Part shown: positions 9,424-18,118 of the stretch, piece after piece
Layout of the letters: every line of letters begins with the position of its first letter
How positions within the stretch are numbered: position 1 is the first letter of the stretch
DNA from: a virus
Strand: one strand, 5' to 3'
DNA: 27,046 bases
Virus record (IMG/VR): IMGVR_UViG_3300025411_000066
Coordinates: 1 to 27,046 of that record
Position numbers and translations under genes: made by a program
The notes under the pieces: model-generated
The model's input: the letters and a program-made list of their open reading frames with translations, nothing else
Told to the model about the DNA's origin: nothing
Databases searched by the model: none

Positions 9424-9665
9424 TGGCTAACGGCTTATATTCTTCACCTCAAGTTAATTCTTATCCACAATCTGAGTTTTTGGATAAGTCGACCAATCGA
9501 CCAACAAGGGCTTGGCAACAGTTTTTACTCAACTTGGTTAACTTCACAAGTGCTTCAAGTGCGTCCACACAATCAGGTGGTCCAACAGTACCTGCTAACC
9601 CAGTTGGTTTTATAAACATTACTGTAAATGGTAAGCCATTTAAAGTTCCATATTACAATCCTTGA
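9423..9665 (+). CDS. Small tail-module protein, unknown function
   Basis: The 80-residue product overlaps the gp10-like stop by one base. It contains NRPTRAWQQFLLNLVNF and a proline-rich linker, then the beta stretch INITVNGKPFKVPYYNP. The PT-RAWQQFL element recurs in small proteins of phage tail modules as I remember them. In P22 the needle gene follows gp10, so a needle, plug or connector role is conceivable. However, this product is far shorter than the 233-residue P22 gp26 and has no visible long coiled coil. Confidence 0.7.
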   Translation: MANGLYSSPQVNSYPQSEFLDKSTNRPTRAWQQFLLNLVNFTSASSASTQSGGPTVPANPVGFINITVNGKPFKVPYYNP

Positions 9666-9666
9666 T

Positions 9667-10017
9667 ATGACATTAGCAACAGAATTTAAACAAAAAGAAG
9701 GCACTTTTAAGTGTGAACCTGACGTGGGTCATCATTTTTCTGATGGTCTTTACGCAAAGGAAATTTCGTTGCCTAAAGGTTATGTCATTGGTCAACACGC
9801 ACATAAATATGCTCATTTGTCGGTTTTAGCCAAAGGCAAAGTCTTGGTAGAAACTGACGATTGGAAAAAAGAAATTCAAGCGCCATCTTGCATTGAGATT
9901 AAGGCGAATACTTATCACAAAATCACAACGATTGAAGACACAACATGGTTTTGCATTCATGCAACGGAAGAAACCGATCTTCAAAAGATTGATGAAGTCT
10001 TGATCCAAAGGGGTTAA
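9667..10017 (+). CDS. Cupin-fold small protein
   Basis: The chosen start is the ATG one base after the preceding stop, giving 116 residues; an in-frame start inside the previous gene would add 13 residues. The sequence has a cupin pattern: GQHAHKYAHLSVLAKGKV, a conserved turn, then CIEIKANTYHKI and a terminal beta strand with H. The histidines could form a metal site, but the second motif is incomplete. It is encoded between tail hub and ejection protein genes on the same transcript. Possible roles are a small virion component or an auxiliary enzyme or sugar binder. The fold is well supported, the function is not. Confidence 0.75.
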   Translation: MTLATEFKQKEGTFKCEPDVGHHFSDGLYAKEISLPKGYVIGQHAHKYAHLSVLAKGKVLVETDDWKKEIQAPSCIEIKANTYHKITTIEDTTWFCIHATEETDLQKIDEVLIQRG

Positions 10018-10019
10018 TT

Positions 10020-12266
10020 ATGTACGGTTACGTTGATGAAAGCGGAAATATTGGTGTTGGCGATACAGGAGCTGGTGCTACAAGCGTCAACGGTTCAGTA
10101 GACACTAGCGGTCTAGGTGGATTGCTTGGTGGTGGTGGCCTTGGCACAGGTTTGTCTTTGTCTGCTCTTGGCGCATTGTTGGGAACATACGCTAATCAAC
10201 AAGGTATTTCTAAAGCATCTGATCTAATTAACAATTATGGTGGTCAGGCTTTACAAGGTTTGAACAACACAATTAACGGTCAGATTGCACAAAACCAAGG
10301 TAATCGTGCTGATTTGTATAATGCAGCGCTTTATGCTCAAAATGCCCTTACCAACAACTTAGGTAATCAATACAACGCTTATCAGCAAGGTAATCAGCAA
10401 TTTGGAAATACTGCTGCAAATTACGGTAATCAATTAACCAATAACCTAAACAACCAATATGCCAACTACAACGCTGGTAATCAGTTGTTTGGTAACACGG
10501 CTGCTAACTATGGCAACCAACTAGGACAAAATTTAGCTAATCAATATGCTACTGGCAACCAAGCCAATCAAGCATTTGGAAACGTTGCAGCAAATTATGG
10601 CAATCAATTGTCTAACAATTTGGCTTCACAATTTGGTTTAGGTGGTGCAATACAAAATAATTTGTATGGAAACCAAGCTAATGTTGCAGGTCAAATGGGC
10701 AACATCTTAGGTCAACAACAAGGTTATGCAAATCAAATTGGTGGTGAACTAGGTGGTAATACCGCACAAGCTCAAGGCGCATTAAACAATGCTTTGAACA
10801 TGGCAGGTAACGCAACCAATCAAACTGCTCAAAATATTGCCCAAAATGCGGGTCAAGCACAAGGTGTTTTAAGTGGTGTTTATGGTAACCAACAAGGCCA
10901 AGCTAGTGCAAACCAAGCAAACCTTTTAGGAAACTATGGTGCTACACAAGGTCAACTTGGTAACATCTACAACCAACAATTAGGTTTCCAAACACCATAT
11001 CAACAAGTCGGAACTACTGGTTCTCAGGCTTTGTTGAACAATATGGGTTATTTGCAAAACCAATTCAATGCAAATGACCTTAATGCCAATTTAGCACCTA
11101 ACTATCAGTTTAGCTTGCAACAAGGCCAAATGGCTAACCAAAGAGCTGCCAATGCTATGGGTGGTGGATTTGGTGGTAATGCGTTGGCAGGGTTGAATCA
11201 GTACACTCAAGGTTACGCACAAAACGCTTATCAAAATGCGTTTAACAACTACCAAGCACAACGTCAAAACATTTACGGCAACCTTGCAGGTTTGGCAGGT
11301 ATTGGTAACACAAGCGCAGGACAAATCACAAGTTTAGGTAACACATTAGGTTCTAACTTGGGTAGCTTGTCATCTGCTTTAGGTGGTAATTTAACTAGCA
11401 ATACAGGTAACTTGCTTGGTGCTGGTACGGCTTACGGTGGAAACCAAGCTAACTTGGCATCATCATTAAACAATGCTTTGGTTAGCAACACAGGTAATTA
11501 CTTGGGTTCTGTTAATCAATATGGTGCTAATACTGCTGGTTTGGCTAATGCTTTGAATAGCGCCATCAACACAAACGCAGGTCAGTTGCAAAATGCAGCA
11601 ACAAACTATGGTTCTAATCTTGGATCATTAGGTCAAAACTTAGCTAGTAACCTTGTATCTAATGCCGGTCAAGTGCAAGGCGCTGCCAATCAATATGGTG
11701 GAAACTTAACAAGTTTAGGTAATACTTTAACAGGCGCTTACGGCACAAATTACGGTAACTTAATTGGAGCAGGAAACCAATACGGTGCTAACACCACAAG
11801 TCTAGGTAATGCTTTAACAAGTGCCTATGGTACTAATTTAGGTAACTTACAAAACGCTGCCAACCAATATGGCGGTAACGTAACCAATTTGGGTACAAAC
11901 CTAAATTCATTGTATGGTTCTAATTTAGGTAATTTATTGAGTGCTGCTAACCAATACGGTGGTAACCTTTCAAGTTTGTCTAATACTTTGGGTGGTAACC
12001 TCACATCAGGCTCTAATGCTTTGTTGGGTGCAGGTTCACAATACGGCACTAACTTGGCATCGTTGGCTACTGGATTGGGTGGCGCACAAGCTCAAAACGC
12101 TATTGCATCTGCTAATGCAAACGCAGGTGCTTTACAGTCTATTGGCAACACCGCTTTGTTGGGTTCTATTTTAGGAAACAAACAATCTAGCGGTGGCGGT
12201 GGAGGTGGGGGCGGTGGTAGTTTACTGAACACCATTGGTAATATTGGTAGCTTTTTAGGCTTTTAA
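10020..12266 (+). CDS. DNA ejection protein (P22 gp7 / 'DNA transfer protein' type) with repeats
   Basis: The 748-residue product is extremely rich in Gly, Asn, Gln and Ala. Around residues 355-430 it carries the pattern LAPNYQFSLQQGQ, then GGGFGGNALAGLNQYTQGYA and AYQNAFNNYQAQRQNIYGNL. I associate this pattern with phage DNA transfer proteins ejected into the cell with the genome. An N-terminal glycine-rich hydrophobic stretch (residues 31-60) could insert in membranes. Residues about 90-200 and 440-700 consist of degenerate repeats, the latter with a period near 29 residues built on NQYGGN and LGNxL. The C-terminus has nine consecutive glycines before a hydrophobic tail. The next two large genes are likely its ejection partners. 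Confidence 0.8.
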   Translation: MYGYVDESGNIGVGDTGAGATSVNGSVDTSGLGGLLGGGGLGTGLSLSALGALLGTYANQQGISKASDLINNYGGQALQGLNNTINGQIAQNQGNRADLYNAALYAQNALTNNLGNQYNAYQQGNQQFGNTAANYGNQLTNNLNNQYANYNAGNQLFGNTAANYGNQLGQNLANQYATGNQANQAFGNVAANYGNQLSNNLASQFGLGGAIQNNLYGNQANVAGQMGNILGQQQGYANQIGGELGGNTAQAQGALNNALNMAGNATNQTAQNIAQNAGQAQGVLSGVYGNQQGQASANQANLLGNYGATQGQLGNIYNQQLGFQTPYQQVGTTGSQALLNNMGYLQNQFNANDLNANLAPNYQFSLQQGQMANQRAANAMGGGFGGNALAGLNQYTQGYAQNAYQNAFNNYQAQRQNIYGNLAGLAGIGNTSAGQITSLGNTLGSNLGSLSSALGGNLTSNTGNLLGAGTAYGGNQANLASSLNNALVSNTGNYLGSVNQYGANTAGLANALNSAINTNAGQLQNAATNYGSNLGSLGQNLASNLVSNAGQVQGAANQYGGNLTSLGNTLTGAYGTNYGNLIGAGNQYGANTTSLGNALTSAYGTNLGNLQNAANQYGGNVTNLGTNLNSLYGSNLGNLLSAANQYGGNLSSLSNTLGGNLTSGSNALLGAGSQYGTNLASLATGLGGAQAQNAIASANANAGALQSIGNTALLGSILGNKQSSGGGGGGGGGSLLNTIGNIGSFLGF

Positions 12267-12276
12267 GAGGTAAATC

Positions 12277-13854
12277 ATGCCTGATTTTTCAATGAACGTT
12301 CAATACCCCCAACAGCAACAAATGAGTTTGGCAGATATGCTAAAACTTGCTGGTGGAGCACAGGCGTACCAACAAGCTCAACAACTTAATCCTGTTCAAC
12401 TTGAAACTGCTAGGCTTGCACAACAAAAAGCTCAACAAGAAGTCAATCAAGCTCAACAATTAAATCCTATTGCAGTTAAAAAAGCTGGTGAAGAATTAAC
12501 TTCAGCACAAGAAGTTGCAAAGCAAAATTTAATTAAAACATTGCAAGATACTCAAACTCAAAAAGCAAATCAATTTAATGCTTTAGCAGGAGCACAAGTT
12601 TCTTTGATTAACAATCCTTTGGTGATCAAAGCAGAAAAAACCCCTGAAAGTTTGTCGCACATAGAAAGATTACAACTTGGTAATTTAGTTGCTCAGAATG
12701 TTTTAAATACTGCTCATGCAAAAGGTATTTCTGAAAAAGAAGCAATGGATCAAGTCAATCCTATGATTGAAAAGATTTTGAGTGATCCTAGCTCAACACG
12801 TCAAGAATTAAAACAATTGCATATTCAAACCTTGGATAATGCGTCAAGAACTAGCGCACTTACTCCAAGCGGTATTGCGGTCAACTATGGATCAGGTGGT
12901 CAAACAACATCTACCAATCCTTTTGGCGGTACACCACAAGGTCAAGCGATTCCTGGCACTCAATATACCCAAGGTCTTGCACCATCTGTTCAAACAGGAG
13001 CTACACAAGCGCCTTTTGTTATGAGTGGTCAAGCCGGTGGTGTCAATCAACCTAATATGCAAAGACCTATGGGACAAACTCAAGGTCAACCACCATTGCC
13101 ACCAGGTATGCCTTTAGGCCAACCACAAGGTCAAAGTAGTGCACCTAATTCTATGGTTAACCAATTTGCTGAACGTGGTGGAATACAAATTTCACCAGGG
13201 GAAAACTATAATTCATACAGAAATAGAGTTGAAAGATTAGGTTCATTACCTAAAATAGCAAATCAAGCAATGAATTTGGGTAATCAAGATTCAGTACCAA
13301 ATCAAGAATATACCAACGATAAAATTTTAAAATTGTTGGAAAAGAAAAACTTAGAAATTGGTCCAATTCAAAATGCTATTGCTAACAAAACTGGTGGAAT
13401 TGGTTTAACAAGTGACCAACAAGAAGTTATTAAATATCTTGAGCAACGTATTAGACAAGAATCTTCAAGAAGTAATCAAGATGAAAATTCACAACGTAAA
13501 GCCTATGGTAGTTTTGGAACATCAAAAGATGCCTTGTTAGACATTCTTTACAATGACAAAGGTTCATTAGCTTCTCAACGTTTGTATCATCAAGGTATTT
13601 TGAAAAACCAAGGTAATCCAAATCAACCTAATTTGTCCAACATCAATAATTTTGAAAATAAATTTGTTCAATTAAATACTGATCCAAATGTTACACATCT
13701 GTTGGGTGTTATTGGAACAAAATCATTAAATGAATTATCACCTTTAGATGTTCAACATTTGAAAAAATCATTTGGTAATATGTCTCAAAAACAAATAGAA
13801 AATCTATTTGACAAAAAAGCTCAATTAGAGGCATTGGCTAGAGGTGAAAAATGA
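12277..13854 (+). CDS. Probable internal virion / ejection protein
   Basis: The 525-residue product begins after AGAGGT. Residues 1-110 are Gln/Ala-rich and helical, with repeats of AQQLNP. Residues about 200-300 are a Pro/Gln/Gly-rich low-complexity linker. The C-terminal half is helical and charged. No lytic transglycosylase or peptidase motif was seen. Its place between the gp7-like protein and another large helical protein matches the order of the three ejection proteins of P22-like phages (gp7, gp20, gp16). Assignment to a particular one is not possible from sequence alone. The stop overlaps the next start (ATGA). Confidence 0.6.
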   Translation: MPDFSMNVQYPQQQQMSLADMLKLAGGAQAYQQAQQLNPVQLETARLAQQKAQQEVNQAQQLNPIAVKKAGEELTSAQEVAKQNLIKTLQDTQTQKANQFNALAGAQVSLINNPLVIKAEKTPESLSHIERLQLGNLVAQNVLNTAHAKGISEKEAMDQVNPMIEKILSDPSSTRQELKQLHIQTLDNASRTSALTPSGIAVNYGSGGQTTSTNPFGGTPQGQAIPGTQYTQGLAPSVQTGATQAPFVMSGQAGGVNQPNMQRPMGQTQGQPPLPPGMPLGQPQGQSSAPNSMVNQFAERGGIQISPGENYNSYRNRVERLGSLPKIANQAMNLGNQDSVPNQEYTNDKILKLLEKKNLEIGPIQNAIANKTGGIGLTSDQQEVIKYLEQRIRQESSRSNQDENSQRKAYGSFGTSKDALLDILYNDKGSLASQRLYHQGILKNQGNPNQPNLSNINNFENKFVQLNTDPNVTHLLGVIGTKSLNELSPLDVQHLKKSFGNMSQKQIENLFDKKAQLEALARGEK

Positions 13855-15875
13855 CCACTAACATAAGTGCAAATGATTTAATTAGTTTATTGGGAAATCA
13901 AAACCAAAAAACAGAAGCAGTTCCTGTTAATTCTGAAAACTTTTTAAAACTTTTAAAGTCAACACCTGAACAACAAGATGAAAATTTTGGTTCTGTTGTT
14001 GGTAAAAAAATATTAAATTTGCGTTCAGATTTAGGACAAAAAACTGCTGGTGCTTTAGATACTATTTTAGGTATCGTTCCGCAAACAATTAAACAAGCCA
14101 CTTATGCAAGTGCTAGAGCAGCACAACAACCTGAAAATAAAGCCGAACAATTTTCACAACAGTTGTCTTCATATTTTGAACCCAAAATAGGAAAGATTTT
14201 TGGTGTTGAAAATACTGAAGGATATAAACATCCTTTAGGTGAAACAGTCAGTAATATCAGTTCTGATGTTGGTCAAACTATAAAAGATTACGCAACAAAA
14301 TTGGGTTTAACACCAACACAAATTTCAGCAACATTGGCAAAAACTGGTGTTAATGTTCCTGTTGGTGACATAACAAATATGTTGGGTACTCTTGGGTTGG
14401 CAGCTCCTGAATTGGGTAGTTTAGGTACTACTGCTGCAAAAACTGCTTTAAAAGATGTAGGTAAGAAAACATTGTCTGATTTAGAAATCAGAAAGATTCC
14501 TGCATCACAAATGACACCTAATGGTGTTTCTATTGGTGCAGCAGCATCTACACCAACATCAACTATTCAGGCCATGAAAGCCAATGCTTCACCTGAATTG
14601 CAAATGAAAATTGATGAATTAGGTCATGAAAATATTGACCCAGTTGCATTGCAAACAAAGTTATTAGAAGAAAAACACGGTGTTTCATTGTCTAGTGGTC
14701 AGAGATCAGGAAACATTCATGATTATGCTCAACAATGGAATAGTAGAGGCGCACATCCAACGACTTTAGGTTCTTTGTTTGAAAATCAACCAAAACAAGT
14801 TGCTGAAGCATTTGATAAACAAATGGACACTCATGGTGAAAATTTGTTTGATAGAAGCCGAGAAGGTATTGGTAATGCTGAAATCAATGGCTTGGTTGAA
14901 AAAGATAAGCAACGTTTAGCAAATATAAATCAAGCCTACAAAGATTTAACTGACGCTAATGGTGGTCAATTTCCAATTGATACCAATACGTTAAAACAAA
15001 ACATTGATAATCAATTAACTAAAAAGTATAAGTCAAGACATTTTTCTAATGCGATGAAAGGTGATTTAGAAGATTTTTATACAAATCCTACTTTTGAAGG
15101 TTATGAAGCACTACGCAGTAATTTAGCTGATGAAATCAGAAGTGCAGAAAACGGAAAAGCAAGACAAGCTGCTTATATTGTTCGTGACGAACTCGAAAAT
15201 TTACCGATATTTGGTGAACAAGGTGGCGATCCAAGGGCTATTCAACTCAAGGCTTTGGCTGATAAAGCAAGGGCTTTGTATAAAGAACGTGCAGACACTA
15301 TCAGAAGTAATCCTGCTTATGCTGCTGCTATTAAAGAAGCGGTAAGCGATAAAGAAGCATCGGCAGGTTTAGAACCATTAAATGCAGAAAAGTTCCACAA
15401 CAAATATGTTACTAATGGAACATCTGAAACAGTAAGACGTATGCTTGCTGAAGTTGGTGAAAATTCTGAAGCGCATCAAGCGATGAAAGTTGGTGAGTTG
15501 CAAAGACTAAAAGAAGCTGCTGGCTTCAAAGGTAATGCAATTAACTTTAACCCAACTTCATTGAATAATGAGATTTTTAAACAAGACACAAAACATAAAG
15601 CATTGTTTGGTCCTGAAGGAAAAGAAAGCATCAATGAAATTAACTTTTTGGGGAATAAAATTATTCAACCAAAAACAGGTACTTTCAATCCATCAAATAC
15701 TTTGTCAGGTTATTTGCAACAAATGGCTGGTTTGGGTGCGGAAACAGGCGCAGCATTCTTAACTAATGGTTGGTCTACACCTGCTATTGGTGCAATCAAA
15801 AAAGGTTTGGAATTGCGTAAAGATGCACAATTTGGACCTAAATCAATAGACCCCTATGAAGGACTTACAAAATGA
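13851..15875 (+). CDS. Probable large internal virion / ejection protein
   Basis: The 674-residue product starts at an ATG overlapping the previous stop, with AGAGGT as ribosome site. A hydrophobic Gly/Ala/Leu segment lies near residues 180-200 (MLGTLGLAAPELGSLGTTAA). The central part (about 380-500) is a charged helical domain including NLADEIRSAENGKARQAAY, then ALADKARALYKERAD and NPAYAAAIKEA. I recall this pattern from internal virion proteins of podovirus-like phages. No catalytic domain is visible. It probably works with the two preceding products to move DNA across the envelope. The stop overlaps the following start, consistent with coupled translation. Confidence 0.65.
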   Translation: MTTNISANDLISLLGNQNQKTEAVPVNSENFLKLLKSTPEQQDENFGSVVGKKILNLRSDLGQKTAGALDTILGIVPQTIKQATYASARAAQQPENKAEQFSQQLSSYFEPKIGKIFGVENTEGYKHPLGETVSNISSDVGQTIKDYATKLGLTPTQISATLAKTGVNVPVGDITNMLGTLGLAAPELGSLGTTAAKTALKDVGKKTLSDLEIRKIPASQMTPNGVSIGAAASTPTSTIQAMKANASPELQMKIDELGHENIDPVALQTKLLEEKHGVSLSSGQRSGNIHDYAQQWNSRGAHPTTLGSLFENQPKQVAEAFDKQMDTHGENLFDRSREGIGNAEINGLVEKDKQRLANINQAYKDLTDANGGQFPIDTNTLKQNIDNQLTKKYKSRHFSNAMKGDLEDFYTNPTFEGYEALRSNLADEIRSAENGKARQAAYIVRDELENLPIFGEQGGDPRAIQLKALADKARALYKERADTIRSNPAYAAAIKEAVSDKEASAGLEPLNAEKFHNKYVTNGTSETVRRMLAEVGENSEAHQAMKVGELQRLKEAAGFKGNAINFNPTSLNNEIFKQDTKHKALFGPEGKESINEINFLGNKIIQPKTGTFNPSNTLSGYLQQMAGLGAETGAAFLTNGWSTPAIGAIKKGLELRKDAQFGPKSIDPYEGLTK

Positions 15876-16420
15876 GCGTTTTACTAGCCCCAATCGGTAA
15901 TGGTTTTCAGTTTTTCACATCTGTTGGGCCTTCTGTGCCTTTGTCAGGTGGATACATCTATACCTATCAAGCTGGCACTTCAACCGCTTTAGCGACTTAT
16001 ACAACAAGTTCAGGAACGGTTGCTAACACCAATCCTATTGTTTTGGGTGCTGACGGTAGACCACCACAAGAGATTTGGTTGACTAGCGGATCAAATTACA
16101 AGTTTGTTCTAACTGATTCAAGCAACAATCAAATTGCAACGTATGACAACCTATATGGAATTGTAAATAGCGCACCTGTGGCTAACCCTGTGCCATCAGG
16201 CTCAATCATTATGTGGAGTGGCTCGATTGCAGCTATTCCATCAGGCTATGTTATCTGTAATGGTAGCAATGGAACACCCAACTTGTTAGATTCTTTTGTT
16301 GTTGGAGCTGGTAATAACTATGCCGTTGGTAATACTGGTGGATTTATAAATAATTCAACATCATCAACAGGCGCATATTTGCCATTGTTTTATGCTTTAG
16401 CATTTATTATGAAAACATAA
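15872..16420 (+). CDS. Tail-collar domain fibre/spike-like protein
   Basis: The product has 182 residues. The N-terminal half (GGYIYTYQAGTSTALATYT, then VLGADGRPPQEIWL and YKFVLTDSSNNQIATYDNL) resembles head-binding N-termini of P22-like tail spikes and fibres. The C-terminal half (PSGSIIMWSGSIAAIPSGYV, CNGSNGTPNLLDSFVVGAG) is a classical phage tail collar domain with its ICNGSNGTPNL core. This combination suggests a short virion appendage docked to the tail hub. It ends in the hydrophobic YLPLFYALAFIMKT typical of collar-domain C-termini. It lies directly between the ejection genes and the lysis/membrane genes. Confidence 0.85.
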   Translation: MSVLLAPIGNGFQFFTSVGPSVPLSGGYIYTYQAGTSTALATYTTSSGTVANTNPIVLGADGRPPQEIWLTSGSNYKFVLTDSSNNQIATYDNLYGIVNSAPVANPVPSGSIIMWSGSIAAIPSGYVICNGSNGTPNLLDSFVVGAGNNYAVGNTGGFINNSTSSTGAYLPLFYALAFIMKT

Positions 16421-16421
16421 C

Positions 16422-16631
16422 ATGGATGAGAAAATGATCACAATGACGGAACATCGTTTATCAGTTCATGAGCAAGTTTGCGCTGAACGTTACGAGGGCA
16501 TTCAGAATGCTTTGTCCAAAGGCGATAAACGCATGAGCAAGATTGAATATTTGCTTTATGCGGTGATTGTTTGCGTGCTGATGGGGCCTGGTGTTGCTGC
16601 AACCTTTTTCCACAAGTTGTTTGGTATGTAA
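16422..16631 (+). CDS. Small membrane protein, holin-like candidate
   Basis: The 69-residue protein has a charged N-terminal helix (VHEQVCAERYEGIQ) and one predicted transmembrane segment at about residues 42-64, with a short basic tail. Architecturally it resembles XhlA-like or other class III holin-associated proteins: a cytoplasmic helix followed by one C-terminal membrane helix. It precedes several membrane proteins and the spanin/endolysin genes. There are several ATGs in the first eight codons (residues 1, 5 and 8), so the exact start is uncertain. Holin function is inference from topology and location. Confidence 0.6.
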   Translation: MDEKMITMTEHRLSVHEQVCAERYEGIQNALSKGDKRMSKIEYLLYAVIVCVLMGPGVAATFFHKLFGM

Positions 16632-17330
16632 ATGCCACTTGCGTTTGTTGCTTTAGCTTCAAGTGCCGTAAAAATAATAAAGGAATCGTGTGAACTCTAT
16701 AAAGAAGGTCGGCAAATCGTTACTGACATTGCCCATGAAGTTGATGGAGTTGTCAAAGACGTTAAGACAGTACAAAAGAAAGCCAAAGGGTTACTTGGGT
16801 TCTTAGACGCTTTATTTGGTGAAAAAGAAAAGCCAAAGGAAGAAGTTCAAGCACCAGTAGTTAAAAAGAAAAAGAAGCAACCACCGCCTGAGTTTGATGA
16901 GAATCTGATTTACAAGCAAGTAGCAGATTCTTTAACAAAGTTCTTTCAAGCCTACAACGGCCTAAAGAATTATGTTAAAGAAAAGCAAGAGTTATCGTTG
17001 CACGTTGATGACGAGGAAGGTCAGGCTTTGGCTATCCAAATCACGATTGCAGAATTGCAAATGGAGAAGATTTCATCTGATCTTAGCAATTTTATGGTTT
17101 ACTCTGTTCCAAATGAATTAAAGGATTTGTACACAAGGATCAACGCAACGATTGGGGATATTGCAACAAAACAAGCATTGGCTAGAAGGGAAGAACTACT
17201 GAAGGAAAGAAGAGCAAAATGGCAACGTCAGCAAAAGGCAAGCCTAATCCAAAATCGAGTGGCGGTTTCAGTAATTACAGTTCTGATGCTTCTGTACGTA
17301 TGGATTCTGATCATAAGTCTGACTCACTAG
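16632..17330 (+). CDS. Tail-anchored coiled-coil membrane protein, unknown function
   Basis: The 232-residue product starts immediately after the previous stop. Residues 1-60 are helical. A Lys/Pro-rich linker (VVKKKKKQPPPEFDE) lies near residue 80. A long charged coiled-coil-like domain covers about 95-205, and a single C-terminal membrane helix lies at about 211-229 (VAVSVITVLMLLYVWILII). The topology suggests a cytoplasmic domain anchored in the inner membrane. The last 112 bases overlap the next gene in another frame. No family with known function was recognised; its place in the lysis/membrane cassette hints at an envelope role. Confidence 0.7.
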   Translation: MPLAFVALASSAVKIIKESCELYKEGRQIVTDIAHEVDGVVKDVKTVQKKAKGLLGFLDALFGEKEKPKEEVQAPVVKKKKKQPPPEFDENLIYKQVADSLTKFFQAYNGLKNYVKEKQELSLHVDDEEGQALAIQITIAELQMEKISSDLSNFMVYSVPNELKDLYTRINATIGDIATKQALARREELLKERRAKWQRQQKASLIQNRVAVSVITVLMLLYVWILIISLTH

Positions 17331-17461
17331 CCATTTTGTTAATCATTGTTCTTTTGGTAATCATTCTTTTGTTTTTGCCTTTGTTGGCTTGGATGTACAC
17401 CGATATCAGAAAGATGGAAATCAGAGTTGATAAAGCTCTAACGAGGATTGAAGGCAAATGA
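17219..17461 (+). CDS. Small membrane protein overlapping its neighbour
   Basis: The 80-residue product has a polar, Ser/Lys-rich N-terminus of about 37 residues. A strong membrane helix (LAILLIIVLLVIILLFLPLL) and a charged C-terminal helix with basic and acidic residues follow. The ATG is preceded by purine-rich AGGAAAGAAG, so this early start is favoured although it lies 112 bases inside the preceding gene. A later ATG at 17300 would shorten the overlap but lacks a clear ribosome site. The stop overlaps the following start (ATGA). Function unknown; a holin or holin-modulator role is possible. Confidence 0.65.
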   Translation: MATSAKGKPNPKSSGGFSNYSSDASVRMDSDHKSDSLAILLIIVLLVIILLFLPLLAWMYTDIRKMEIRVDKALTRIEGK

Positions 17462-17718
17462 TCAAAAAATCAAGTTTTCTATACACTTCAATGTTGATAT
17501 GTATATTTTTGCCGTTTTTGTGTACAAGTTGTAATGACACATATAGGTACTATTGCCAAGACCCCGATAACTTTAGCAAAGAGCGTTGCCAAAAACCAAG
17601 ATGCGAATTTAACCAAGATTGCCCCGAATATTTAGTTGCCCCAATATTGGAGAAAAAAATTGAAGGAATTACTACTGCTCCTCCTCAACAGTCCCAAGGA
17701 ACGACTGTCTGCCGATGA
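17458..17718 (+). CDS. Small Cys-rich lipoprotein-like protein
   Basis: The 86-residue product starts with a basic tip and a hydrophobic signal sequence followed by a lipobox-like LCTSC, with Cys25 as the probable lipidated residue (position -3 is Cys rather than Leu, so it is not canonical). The mature part contains six further cysteines within residues 33-86 (for example CQDPDNF, CQKPRCEF, CPEY), suggesting disulfides in the periplasm. It overlaps the 5' part of the next gene. The context with spanins suggests an envelope-localised accessory, but the function is unknown. Confidence 0.7.
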   Translation: MIKKSSFLYTSMLICIFLPFLCTSCNDTYRYYCQDPDNFSKERCQKPRCEFNQDCPEYLVAPILEKKIEGITTAPPQQSQGTTVCR

Positions 17719-18118
17719 GATAGAAATTAGGGTTCGGTCTTTTGTGATCATTGTGGTGACCTTGATTCTTGCTTTCATCGTGATGGCTTTGCTTTATTCG
17801 GTGACGTTTGTTAGCCAACCAATCAAGGCTATGGCCCCGATTGACCAAGCGTATACCAAGATGCTCAACGACATTGTTTTGTTGATTGTGGGTGGTATTG
17901 GGGGCATTCTGACCAAGGGTTTGACGAATGAAGCCACAAACATGATGAATGCAGCCAAGGCAAACAAAGATTCTTATGTCGCACCGCCACCACCACCACC
18001 TGCTCCTATTATTGTTTCTAGCCCTAATTGGACGGCTCCTCCACCACCTACGACACCGCCAACGCTAGAAGCGGACCATGAGAGAGAGAGAATGGCGCAA
18101 GCAAGGGCAGGGTTATGA
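17660..18118 (+). CDS. Membrane protein with Pro-rich tail; TTG start proposed
   Basis: The frame is open from at least 17636 but has no ATG near its beginning. The TTG at 17660 has GGAG at 17649-17652 with seven bases spacing and is the best start (152 residues); a TTG at 17636 would give 160. Two hydrophobic segments are present, near residues 27-50 (FVIIVVTLILAFIVMALLYS) and 71-88 (DIVLLIVGGIGGILT). A long Pro-rich region (APPPPPPAP and PPPPTTPP) follows, then a charged C-terminus. The two-membrane-helix plan is holin-like. It overlaps the lipoprotein gene by 59 bases and the next start by four. Confidence 0.65.
   Translation: MKELLLLLLNSPKERLSADEIEIRVRSFVIIVVTLILAFIVMALLYSVTFVSQPIKAMAPIDQAYTKMLNDIVLLIVGGIGGILTKGLTNEATNMMNAAKANKDSYVAPPPPPPAPIIVSSPNWTAPPPPTTPPTLEADHERERMAQARAGL

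Noticed and set aside
11825-12049. Antisense and sense alternative frames in the ejection protein repeats
   Set aside because: Their regular composition mirrors the DNA repeats of the main frame; no independent features.
12190-12222. Poly-glycine-coding G-rich tract as a possible G-quadruplex
   Set aside because: It simply encodes a nine-glycine linker before the hydrophobic C-terminus; G-runs are mostly only two bases with one longer run.
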